Source: Lutjanus erythropterus (Eukaryota; Chordata; Actinopteri; Lutjaniformes; Lutjanidae). Taken from it: a stretch of 64,000 nucleotides of DNA. Made by a program: the position numbers and the translations under genes. Below, in pieces: positions 47,276 through 57,847 of this stretch. Within the stretch, counting starts at the first letter, position 1; the number at the start of each line of letters is the position of its first letter. The DNA lies in assembly GCA_020091685.1 (NCBI GenBank), contig CM034607.1, positions 36,638,510 to 36,702,509 of the forward strand, in the 5' to 3' direction. The notes beneath the pieces are model-generated. The model saw nothing but the letters and a program-made list of their open reading frames with translations, did not search any database and was not told the origin of the DNA.

Positions 47276-48584
47276 CTGTGGGGAACAATTAGAAAATAAT
47301 CAAAAGAACAACACGCAAAACATGAGGGGGAGATAAAATCTGATGAATCATACAAGGTAAAATACAACACAACACTAATGAAAACATTTTTTGTGTGCAA
47401 ATCAGTGGAGACAGGATCAAAGTGCATATAATCACTTTATCGGCACATGTAAGGAAACACTAAAAAAGAACTAAGTACAACCTGATGATACCAAAGTTTT
47501 AAATCTTGATACAATACAAACATAAAAAAAACAAAAAAAGGACAATAAAGACTGAACTGAACTCAAGTCTGAATGAGGACACATCATTTTTCAAATGTAT
47601 TTTTAAACTATCAAATGTTAATATTGTTTATAAACCTAGTATCAGAAAAAGTACTGATATTTCAATACTTGAGTCTGATGTTTTCTTTGGATAATGTGTA
47701 CATGCTGACAGTTTGAAATAAAGATGACGGTTTTTGATAAATCCTGATGGTACTGAACAGTTATCTGATTCAAATATCTGACTGAAACAGACAGACGCCG
47801 TCTCCTCCATGAAACGTTTGTCACTGTGCTGCATTATTCTAGTCCTGATGAAGAGTCCAGACTGTGTCTCTCCTCTTCATGTCCTCGGTGTGTCTGTGTG
47901 CAGTTTGTTGTCTGCTGTGGGCTAAAACATCCTCACTGATGGAAATGATCCTGCTGCATTAATACAAAACATGAATGTCGCGCACGTGTTTACAGCAAAT
48001 CCTCAAAACCTGCAGTGCGCGTTTTGGCCTTTAACCTCATCATGTTGCAGTGACATTACATCTAAAACTTGACATTGCAGCAATGTCACTTCGCGTTACA
48101 GCGACTTTACTGTGATCACACCCGGCAGTAAGGTGACGTGGTCACAACATGTCCAAACAGTGATGGAAACACCGGGACATATCAGCGCCATTTAAAATAA
48201 CTTAGTGATGAAATTTCACGTGTTGTTGTTACAATGTTATTACGTGTGACGTTCCAGCAACGTCACACGTCACGAAGAATAAATTGCAACTATGTTTTTT
48301 GCAAAGACTTTGTGCTTGTAGAGTTGTAAGATGTTGAGAACTACTTACAATACTGCAAACTATGTGTGCAACTCGGTAAGATAGTTACAGTATTTGTTTA
48401 CAATTAAGTACAATTTAAGTAGAAGTATCTGTACTTTATCTACACATGTAAGTTAATACTGACAAAGAACTGAAGCAGAAACAATAAAACCTGTCAGGTC
48501 ATTCATCTTTTAACATCTGGTGGATGATCGATCAGTGATCAGAGCTGATCGATCAGTGATCAGTGAGTGAGTGTGGGTCCAAAC

Positions 48585-48769
48585 CTGCTCTGTGTAACTG
48601 AAGCTGGAGGGTTGAAAACAGCGTCCAGTAGTCTCCGTTGTCTCTGTTCCTTGAACGACAAAGTGTCTCCTCGTACTTGCTATCGTTCTTTCAAACAGAC
48701 CAAATATGCTTCAGCAGCCGCAGTTAGTCGCTGCTTCACCAACGCTCTCAACATCTGGACTGTAGACAT
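48585..48769 (-). pseudogene. Unit D first exon (coiled-coil-like), degraded
   Basis: Aligned with intact copies, it has several small deletions spread over 185 nt: CTCTGTTCCTTGAACG for CTCTCGTTCTCCTCTTTTGAACG, TACTTGC for TACTCTGC, and ATATGCTTC for ATATGTCTTC. The net loss is 8 nt. The donor and ATG remain, but the frame is destroyed, so this copy cannot supply the coiled-coil segment to unit D. Confidence 0.85.
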
Positions 48770-48773
48770 TTCA

Positions 48774-48774
<1 letters not shown>

Positions 48775-48847
<73 letters not shown>
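48775..48847. repeat. (CA)n microsatellite directly 5' of the unit D first exon
   Basis: About 36 CA units with one CACC irregularity at the start, next to the ATG remnant. Confidence 0.95.
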
Positions 48848-48849
<2 letters not shown>

Positions 48850-49059
48850 TCTGTTGATGCGCTGTCCAGCTAGCATGCTAAGCTAACTTCTGAAGTTTGA
48901 AAGTGGAGGTACGTTTCCTGCTGTTACCGACTGACGTTTGAGTTTAATATTTAACTGTGATTTTAGTCAAAAATATTTATTAAACATTAAAAATGGTGAA
49001 AGTTAGATTATACGTCTAGTTTAATACGGACTGCACGAACGGGACTGAGCCGTGTTTAA

Positions 49060-49253
49060 AGGGAACTCCCGCGAGATTTGAGCTGGTTGTTTCTTAATTG
49101 TGTTCGTTAAACAAACTAAGTTTTATAAAGCGCCTGTTGCTGTTGTTCAGATATTTGTCCATAGGTTTATGGACAGAAAATACCTGTTTAGAGTTAAATA
49201 AAGATCATGATTTGGGTTAAAAGTATCACTCTCACGAGATCTTTCGCCGATCC
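49060..49253 (+). promoter_or_regulatory. Inverted copy of the CGCG promoter block, facing the + strand
   Basis: Its reverse complement matches 49320-49520: AAAGATCTCGTGAGAGTG, then ATCATGATCTTTATTTAACT, and finally TCAAATCTCGCGGGAGTTCC. The TCTCGCGAGA motifs here are each one base off (49067-49076, 49230-49239). Orientation relative to the working copies at E suggests it serves a + strand gene, for which the transposase-ZNF chimera is the only candidate. Confidence 0.6.
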
Positions 49254-49319
49254 AGAGTTACCATGCAGACTTGACCCGGAGGTACTTCTCTGGTATTTTA
49301 CAGCGGAGTATTGAAGGTA

Positions 49320-49520
49320 ACCCGAGACCCGTCAAAGATCTCGCGAGACTGGTAAATTTAACTGAAATCATGATCTTTATTTAACTCTAATCAGGTGTTT
49401 GTCTATCTATACACCTTCAAAGACACTTTACTAAACATCTGCAGTTTGTTAGCCCAATCAAGAAACAACGTGGGCAAAATCTCGCGAGATTTCCGTAAAT
49501 CAAAGGTTCCCTTCTAGACA
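49320..49520 (-). promoter_or_regulatory. Promoter-like block with two TCTCGCGAGA palindromes (unit D)
   Basis: Perfect TCTCGCGAGA at 49339-49348 and 49480-49489, then GGTTCCCTTCTAGAC at about 49505. The motif is a known vertebrate promoter element (the CGCG palindrome, bound by BANP in mammals). The same two-motif layout with the same trailing sequence occurs at 62029-62235 upstream of unit E. Confidence 0.68.
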
Positions 49521-49556
49521 CAGGGGAGTAAACTGGTTTGAGTGTATATGTGAAGT

Positions 49557-49613
49557 TCTCCAGAGGAGGAGCGACATGAGACCCTGCTGGATGTGGTTCT
49601 AAAGCTGAAGTAA
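49557..49613 (+). pseudogene. Remnant of a coiled-coil first exon on the + strand
   Basis: It reads EEERHETLLDVVLKLK then a stop, matching the end of the ZNF first exons (RQQKLLDVILQPKIKL in gene P). After it, GCTGTAGGTTCGTG corresponds to the GCTGCAGGTTTGTT donor, and the following CTAAGCTAAGCTAAC resembles the gene P intron start (GATGCTAAGCTAACG). It may now act as an untranslated first exon of the chimera gene, downstream of the inverted promoter block. Confidence 0.5.
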
Positions 49614-49796
49614 AGCTGTAGGTTCGTGTTCTTCCTGTTGTTGTTGTCATGTTCTCTGTTCTGTTAGAGCTACAAGTACTCTAAGCTAAGCTAACAAGAG
49701 CTAGTCCATATGCAACCTGTTAGCTACAGCTAGCTCCTGCTAACAGCTGTTACTTGTTTCTCCTGGACATTAAAGGGACAGCTTGTGTTATTTGCA

Positions 49797-49895
49797 GTGT
49801 GGTTGTATGAAGTTGTTCTCCACAGTCAGTGTATTTCCTACAGTAGATGGAGGTCAGTTTGGAGAAGCAGCAGGAGAACCAGTACAGGAAGTTGG
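49797..49895 (+). repeat. Left arm of an inverted repeat pair (right arm 51222-51290)
   Basis: GTGGTTGTATGAAGTTGTTC, TCCACAGTCAGT and CAGTTTGGAGAAGCAGCAGG then AGAACCAGTACAGGAAG recur as the reverse complement at 51222-51290, with about 22 nt extra in the left arm. One frame reads MEVSLEKQQENQYRKLDF, faintly like the coiled-coil exon. Confidence 0.7.
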
Positions 49896-50748
49896 ATTTC
49901 ATCTCATGTCTCTTAAATTACATTCATGCATCCTTATACACATACAGTTCAAGTCAAAAGTTTGACCTTCTCCTTCAGTAGTTTTTCTTTATTTTTACCG
50001 AGTTCCTGGATTTATACTGGAGGCATCCAAACTCTGAAATAACACATGGAATTATATTGTCAGCAAAACATGTGAAAACAGTGAAAATGGTTTTATATTT
50101 TAGACTTTTATAAAGCAAAGAAAGACAAATTTTAATAAGAACATTATTAAATCTTTGATTGTAAGTGTAGGTAGTCTTTTTTCTGTTTATTGTCAACCCA
50201 CAGTCTTCTTAGGTTGGTTCAGTGCAATGACATCAAACATTTACATCAAATGAAAACATGGTTACACCAGATTTAGGGAGATGCTAATTTTCATCTATAG
50301 TCCAACACTTAACAAGCAGACACAATAAATCAAATATAAAATGCAACACACACCTGTTGACCTACAGGTGTGCAAAAGTTTTTTGCGCTTTGATATTTTA
50401 GATGTTTCCAAGTCACTACATTTTGCTTTGATGACAGGTTTGTAAACTGGTGGTATAATCTGAACCATTTCTTATAAAAACGTTATAAAAAAAAGACGAA
50501 AATTATGACGAAGAATTATGGTGAATTTTGGACACTATATAAGCTGATACTGATATAGGCCAATATAGCTGTGATAAGCCGATATTGCACCAATAATATT
50601 GGTTGGGCTCCGGTCCCAATTACAGGACAACCCTGTCAGAAGTTTTAACTCTTAAGTTGTTTTGCAAATGACAAACTAGGAGCTGATTGGCCTTCAATAT
50701 GGCAATTAAAATGTGTATGAAACTTTGTTTATTGTCAGGAATACTCAC

Positions 50749-50862
50749 CTTTAGTCACAGGTGCTCCTTTAGCTGGCAGAAAGATGCTTGTTGTGTTAAT
50801 TCTTGTGACCACAACATCGCAGCTTCCTGGAGGGACTGACATCGGACTTTTGACCATTGAAT
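50749..50862 (-). CDS. Candidate upstream exon of ZNF unit D (or of an unidentified minus-strand gene)
   Basis: Minus strand: acceptor ATATATAG, 114 nt, donor GTGAGT. Phase 1 at both ends gives DSMVKSPMSVPPGSCDVVVT then RINTTSIFLPAKGAPVTK with no stop. It would splice in frame to 47275 (K-AADDEST...). It lies antisense inside the presumed first intron of the chimera gene. No domain is recognised, and I found no further upstream exon. Confidence 0.5.
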
Positions 50863-51364
50863 CTATATATAAGACAAATATCACTCTCTCCTACTCAACC
50901 AAAATAGTTTGAGTTCAATGAATCTGAACTAACCCTTTAAAACACTGAAGTCACACAACAACACAAACAAGCAGTGGATCAACAACTCCTGTTTTCTGTG
51001 AGCTAAAATTACAAATTTTATGAATGGAGTTTGGTTGGTTTGCATAGAGTGATATTTGTTTTATATAACAGCTGTTTTGTGTCAGAAAAGTCTGTCTGAC
51101 AGAAAGTTAAAGAGGCGAAAATATTCTAAATATAGTGTCCACTTGAACTGATACAGATTTTCTTTTAGGTGTCTGAAATCTGTGTTGCTGCTGCTGCTGA
51201 CTGTCCACAGCAGCACATTGTTTAGCTTCCTACACTGGTTCTCCTGCTGCTTCTCCAAACTGACTGTGGAGAAGAACCTCGTACAACCACGCTTCAGTTA
51301 TATATCACTGTAAGAACCTTGTTTTACTGTATTTTCTCTGATAAAAGCTGGTCCTCTAATACAG

Positions 51365-52758
51365 GCAGGGGGCAGACATGAGCAGCATGGCCCCCAGACG
51401 CAAGTTTGACTTCAAGTTCAAAGAGCGAGTGTTACAGTATGCAGAGGAGACCTCCGGAGAGAAAGCTGCGAGACACTTTAACATCGACTCGAAGAGAATC
51501 AGGTACTGGAGGAAACAGAAGGACGAGCTGCTGTTAGCTGACAAGAGGAGAGCACGACTCGCTGGAGGCGGGAGGAAGAAAGTCAGCGTGGAGCTGGAGA
51601 GGAAACTGTCAGAGTGGATCTACTCCATGTGGGACAAACGTGACCCTGTGTCAGGAAACATGATCATAAACAAAGCGTTGGAGATCTACCCCTCAGTGAA
51701 GGATGGGGGTAAGATGTTTGTGGCGAGCCGGGGTTGGCTACAACGGTTTCTGCAACGCAACAACCTCTCGCTTCAACGCCGCCACACCAACACGACCCAG
51801 ACAGACACAGATCTGCTCACTGAGAGACTTGTTTCATTTGTTGACTTTGTTGGGAAGGTCGTCAGCTCTAAAAAGATCTCAGAGGAGGACATCATCGCGA
51901 TGGACGAGACCGTGGTTTGGTTTGATATACAAGGTGCGAGGGGACACGAGAAGAGCCACCTCACTGTTGTCCTAACCGCCAAGGCAGATGGCACAAAACT
52001 GAAGCCGTATATCGTCTTCAGAGAGGCTGCTGATGAAGCGGCAGCGATGCAGCAGCAGATATCCCGCGCAGTGATCGCCACGTCTGTGAACGGCTGGATG
52101 AACGACACTCTCACTGCTGATTGGCTGCAGTCTGTGGTGGGAAAATTCAGTCTGACCCCACGGCTCCTGGTGTGGGACTCGTACCGCTGCCACTTCGGTG
52201 CCGCCACCAAAGCTGAACTGAAACATGGCTATGATGTCACAACGGCAGTGATCCCGAGAGGCTGCACAAAGTCTATCCAACCCGCTGATGTGATGTGGAA
52301 ACAGACATTCAAACAGAATCTGCGGGACGCCTACAATCAGTGGATGGCAGGGGACGCAGATAAAGAGTACACCGCTGGAGGCCATCTAAAAGGCCCTGCC
52401 CACTGCCTTCTGGTGGACTGGGTGGTCTCAGCCTGGGACAAACTGGACCAGGATCTGATCAGGATGTCTTTTAAAGTCTGCGGACTGTCGGTGAAACCTG
52501 ATGGCAGCGAAGACGACCTTGTCTTCTGCTTCAGGGAGGGACAGCCCAGCGCCACCGGACGGGATGCTCTGACCCGCCTCCGACAGACAAGTCGACAGAA
52601 TGGTTTCCAGGCAGCTCATGATGAGGAAGATGAAGAGGAGCTGTTTAACAATGAGCTGGTTGTTTTTGATGATGATGAGGATGATGATAATGGTGAGGAT
52701 GAAGACTTTGGGAGTGAGGACAGTGACCACGTGTCCTGGTTCTGTTTCATTCATCATG
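51365..52758 (+). CDS. Pogo/Tigger-type transposase-derived exon of a transposase-ZNF-module chimera
   Basis: After the acceptor CTCTAATACAG, ATG at 51378 opens MSSMAPRRKFDFKFKERVLQ. Residues 8-53 are a Brinker-like DNA-binding helix region (KERVLQYAEETSGEKAARHF, IRYWRKQKDEL). Residues 62-140 are a CENP-B-type HTH (ELERKLSEWIYSM....RGWLQRFLQRNNLSL). Residues 165-330 are a DDE_1 domain with D176 (AMDETVVWFD), D267 (LLVWDSYRCHF) and D304 (SIQPADVMWKQTF). The catalytic triad is present, with 36 residues between the last two acids. Residues 414-450 are an Asp/Glu-rich tail. At codon 461 a consensus donor (ATG|GTGAGC, 52759) follows. No terminal inverted repeats flank it and the ORF is intact, so it looks domesticated. 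Predicted role: nuclear DNA-binding protein derived from a transposase. Confidence 0.88.
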
Positions 52759-52867
52759 GTGAGCTGTTATCATGTTCATGTTTCATCACATGATCTTCTT
52801 CATGTCATGAATTTCTGGATGTTCAAACATCCAAACACACTTTTATAATTGTCTGTCTGTGTTTCAG

Positions 52868-53307
52868 CTGTACCCTCGAACCACAAGAACCGGGTTCTGA
52901 TTAAAGAGGAGCAGCAGGAGCGGAGCCCCAGTCTGGACCAGGAGGACCCACCAGACCCCCAACACATTAAAGAGGAACAGGAGGAAGTCTGGACCAATCA
53001 GGAGGAAGAGCAGGTTCAAGGGCTGGAGGAGGCTGATCTCACCAAGTTCACGTTCACTCCTGTCCCTGTGAAGAGTGAAGAAGATGATGATGAAGAGAAA
53101 CCTCAGTTCTCACAGCTTCATCAAAGACAAACTGAACAGATGGAAACAGAATCCAATGGAGAGGACAGTGGAGGACCAGAACCAGACAGGAACTCGCATC
53201 CAGAGAGACATGAGGACTCTTCTGAACCTGAGACTGATGACAGTGATGACTGGACAGAGAGCAGAGAACCTCAGTCAGGTTTAAACTCTGAAAATAAGTC
53301 TGTGTGA
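52868..53307 (+). CDS. Second exon of the chimera: ZNF-cluster acidic/SUMO-consensus module without fingers
   Basis: After GTCTGTGTTTCAG the exon opens in phase 1, completing Ala of AVPSNHKNRVLIKEEQQERS and keeping the transposase frame (upstream exon ends phase 1). The rest is the cluster's acidic module: [91 protein letters not shown]. It ends SGLNSENKSV then TGA, exactly where fingers begin in ZNF genes. Total spliced product is 606 residues. Psi-K-x-E sites at about K473 (LIKEE), K495 (HIKEE) and K529 (PVKSE) are followed by acidic stretches. Alternative: two separate genes, but the matched phase and splice sites argue for one. Confidence 0.78.
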
Positions 53308-53309
53308 GC

Positions 53310-56300
53310 AAAAAGACTCGATCAGTATTCTGGTTTTTAGAACTGTACCAAATAGTTTGATGCTACATTTATAACACTGACCTTTGAATTCTAAATCAAT
53401 GTTTAAACTCAGTATTTCTGCACAGCTGTTGATAAAGATCACTAATATTAATAGTATTACACTATTTCTAGATTAGATAGGGGGATGATGTCATAAAATA
53501 TGATGACAGACATTCAAACCTTCAGAAAGTCTCAATAGAAACTGAATTTTAAAAAATCTAATGGTGGAAGCTTTGAATCGTCAGTCGATTGAGATTCTTC
53601 TAGTCGGCAGTCGTTTTTTTTTCCTCTGTCCATCAGTGTGCATCACAGTTACAGGATAAAATGATGAGACGTCTTTCTTTGTCTTTCCACTGTCCCAACA
53701 ATCACCAACTCTGATTTGGTCCAAATTAATCCTGAATTCACAGCGTGAAGGAACGTGGAGCGTGCAGCACAGGTGATGAGGACAACAGCTGCAGCCTCAG
53801 CAGAGAAGCTCTGCAGGTCCACTGATTTTAGAACATCACTTGGAAAGAACATAGAACATCACAAGGCGAGCCTCCAAATCTCTAGATGAAGTGTGGCTGC
53901 TGCCGCCGCGCCTGGCAGACATGTGAGCAGTGCTGCACATGGTTTCTGTGTGGACAGCACCAAAATGAAAAGGTAACACGATGCACCTGCGCTGCTCAAG
54001 CGTGTAGTTTGAACCAGCTGTAAGTTGCAGTTGAGTTGCATGACATAAAACACTCTGCAACGTACTGGAAACAATTACAGACTCAACTTTGCTAAACTAG
54101 TTTCACACAAAATGTTTCATTCCAAACATTTCAACTGATTTTAACTGATTTATTTCAACTGACAACACAAAGATGAACTAACCAGGGCCGCAACAAACAA
54201 TTATTTTGATTGTTGTATTGAATTCTTGAATTATTAATCCTGTCACAGTAGATTACAGCATCTTGGTATTGCACTGTGCATAGAATTTGCTTTACTTTCA
54301 GTGTGAGCAAACCTTCAGACACAGACAGTACAGCTTTAAGACTGTGGTGATTTTGTTCTGCAACAACTGACAGTTTACTTTGTAATAAATCAAACTTTGA
54401 TTGCTTTTACACACGATGCACAGGAGAGTTATTTAAACTGCTGAGTGAAATTATTTTTCTTTTTAATTTCTCTATGCAAGTGTACTTACAGCCAACTATG
54501 CAAAGTCCACATCGATAAACATCACTGTAAGATTAAAGTGGTTTGTAATCTGTAACTGACCAGATTATTTGTCTACAAATGAAGCCTGCTGGTGTTTTCA
54601 AACTGCACAGATCAGAAAAAAACAAACATGTCATCAGAGTTCCTCTGTTGATGATAGTTGGTGTAGAAGCTTCATCAGTAAGTCTCTCAGTCCTGCTCTC
54701 AGGTAGTCAAGTCCACTGTCACCTGCAGAGTCTCTGGGACAGCAACAAAACCAGCAGTCAGTGTTTCCTTTTTTTAATTTAGACTTTATATTAAACTTCA
54801 GGAAATGAGCCTCTGAATTAGACGCTGATACAAAGACACTGAATCAAATTAAACGAATGAAGAAATATCAAAATCTGCCACTGTCTTCCTTCAGGGAACA
54901 ACCAGTGAGGTGTAGAGCTGCAGTGTCTACTGTTGACCACTAGATGGCAGTAAGTCTGCTCCACATTCTCCACCTCACGCACTTAAAGATTTTGGTTTCA
55001 CTGAACAACCTTCACAATCCAAACTGGAAGAAAATAAATTCAGGATGAAATTGAAATTTTCTGAGTAAAAAGTGATTCTAAAAAAGTTACAATATTTACT
55101 GAATAAAGCTGTAATATTTTATGATTAAACTAATAAGACATCAGTATAAAAATATGTTTTAATGCAGCTTTTTTGAGGCCTCAGCAGACATCAGTCGTCC
55201 TCGAACAATGATTGAAAAGCTTCTGAGGAAATGAACTTATGTCCATGTTGTTCCTATTTATTAAAAGGTCATCTTCAGCTGCTGTTTCTGACATCTGTAT
55301 GAAGAATATGTCAAACTTTCAGGACCACTTCAGGAAAACAGTCTCATTTCATACAAGGTGCACATTTACAAAATCTATGGTTTGTATTACTGATGTCAAT
55401 TTTTCATTAATCATTGATCAAAGTCATACTGTTCTTTTTTTTTTTAGTAAAAAAGATGGCTCTTGTTATTTCTGGTTTGTTTTGTTTTGCCTTACTTGAA
55501 AATATGAAACATGGAAAGCTTTAATTTTAGATGCTGTATTTGTACCTACATCTCCAGCAATAAAAATACTTCAGAAGAAAATAGAAAGGAAGAAAAAAAA
55601 ACAGTGAATGTGAAGTGTGTCCAAACTGCTGACTGGTGCTGTATTTAACACTTTCTTCACTACGCCACACCTACTGAGTGATTTAACACTGTACGTGTTG
55701 GGAAGTAACATTACACATTGATTACTATTTCAAAACCAACGAATATTGTTTTTTATGCCCTGACACTGCAGATGGTTGGTGTTGAAACAAGTGAAGCTCT
55801 GAAGCTTTTCAGTGTCAGGTGCTAATAATTTAAAGGCCAACAAACCCCTAAATCTGGAGGCCAAAGTACATTTTTGGTGGTCCAAATGTGAACTGTAACA
55901 CTCTTGTTGTCCTCTCTTCCCATGAGTCAATGATGTGGTGTTTTCAGAGAAAACTGAACTAAAATGTGTGAAGCAATCAGGATGTTTGTGGACCTGTAAC
56001 GTTGTGTGGAGATAAAACTCAGTGGCCACAGAGTCACTTTTTGTGGCCACAAGCCCTCGGGTCACAGTTAATGTGCAACTCTGCTTGTTTCACTCCTTTT
56101 AATAAAGTACATCTGAGGCTTTAAATATCAGAGTTTGACTCAGTTTGATGCTCAAGTGATGAAGAAAAGAGGGAAGAATAATTCAGAAATAAGAGTCCTT
56201 TATGAAAATGTTCTTACTTTTGTTCTTGAACTTAGTCTCAAGTTCATTCCTGACTGTGTGTTAATCCTAAAATCAGTTCATAAACGATACTGAGCATAAA

Positions 56301-57750
56301 AAAACCTTTCCTCTTATATAATGAAGCACAGATGATTTGATTTGGTTTTGATTCTAATTATTTATTTCAAACATTAAATATATATATACATATGTGTGTG
56401 TGTGTAAAAAACAGAAACAAACAATAAATAATGAACAGACCTTGAATGAGAAATATAAATTAACATTTGATGTCTGAAAACGAGCAGGAAGAAGTGACAT
56501 GCCTGTCCAGCCCGACCACTAATCTATACTAATCCATCAATAATCAATAATCAATCTATTAAAGTCTATTAGGCAAGAACACTATAAAAAATTAAAGTTG
56601 ATAAAACTCTTAATTTCAAGGCAACTGTCTTCTTCTTCCTTTTGAGTTTTGTATCAAACTCAAAATATTAAGGTTTGAAATAAATGTGATCCTTGAGTTT
56701 AGTTTTTATTTACATTTTTAGATTTCAAAAATTGAGTAAACTCATTAAAGTGAACATGATTAATGGTTAATAATTTAATATTTTCACTTGCAACTATTTA
56801 ATTTTCAATCACCCAAGTAATGATAAACCGGGTGAATAATTTTCTCTGGGTTTCCAAAACTCAAAGATTCAAGTTTGTCTACAGAAGAAAAGTAAACGAT
56901 GAATCAATAAACGATTATAAATAGGTGAATTTATTTCAGAACTTGAGAGTTAAGACAGTTGCCAAGAAACTGTTTTCTCACTTTATTTTATTTATTTGTT
57001 TTTTACGGTGAATAGCCTCAAACTTTGTTTCTCACAATCCTCTTTTCTTTGACTTATGATACATAAATGAGATTCTTATTTTGAGCTCATTTAAGTCTCT
57101 TCAAAAGAAAAGCAGCACATCTTTTACTGAGCTCAGAGTTTCTCCTTGATGACTGTGAGGAGTAACAAGACTTCAGTTTGTTTGTTTGTTTTCTTTGAGA
57201 TCCCACTGTTATCTCAAGAGCTGATTATTTAAGGTAATGTAAGATCGGTGCAGTAAGACAAAAAATAAATATTTTAGAATCTTAAGTTGAACTCAAATTA
57301 GTCTCAAGCTGAGACGAGACAAAGACGATTTCTCTGGAGCCAAATGTAAGAAGAATGAGAAATTGTCAACATCTTAAATTGAGCTCATTCATGTCTAGGA
57401 GACTTAAGCTAGACAAAGATGGGTTCTTATTTTGAACTTTTCCTTTCCTCTGGGGAGCGATCTGTTGGGAAAATGACCTCACTGATGATCGAGGAGACTG
57501 AAAACAGGCAACATGTATTATTCAGTGGGCTAAACAGTGAGCTGGGCTTGGACTGTGTTGTTAATTCCTTGCATCTTTAATTAATAATTTTTATCATATT
57601 GTTTATAAAGCTGATGCAAAGTTCACCCCAGGCTGCAGTAGCTTGACATAACCAGCAGAAAATCACTTAAATCAAGATTAGACAGTAAGGTTTTATAAAT
57701 AACTACTCATACTTGGTTTTCTACTGAAGTCAAACTTAAGATCAAAATTG
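53310..57750. other. 4.4 kb with no gene seen
   Basis: AT-rich intergenic DNA. Small hAT-like pieces occur (CAGGGCCGCAACAAACAATT at about 54184). A (TA/TG) run lies at 56381-56404. Open frames at 53649-54074, 55239-55499 and 55730-56065 have no motif or splice support. Confidence 0.5.
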
Positions 57751-57754
57751 ATTT

Positions 57755-57847
57755 AAGTTGAATTTAGATGAGGCCCCTGGATGTGAGTTCCTGGATGGTT
57801 CTGGTCCTCCACAGTCCGCTCCAACAGCTTCTGTTCCCATCATGTCT
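57755..57847 (-). pseudogene. Remnant acidic module downstream of unit E
   Basis: The minus strand reads GTEAVGADCGGPEPSRNSHP in a different frame from the unit E stop, matching [18 protein letters not shown]. Unit E therefore also once continued into another module. Confidence 0.7.

Noticed and set aside
51773-52385. Long minus-strand open frames across the transposase exon
   Set aside because: They are shadows of the GC-richer coding sequence on the + strand, whose domains are unambiguous.
53649-54074. Overlapping minus-strand open frames after the chimera gene
   Set aside because: No conserved domain, no splice signals, and two frames compete over the same DNA.
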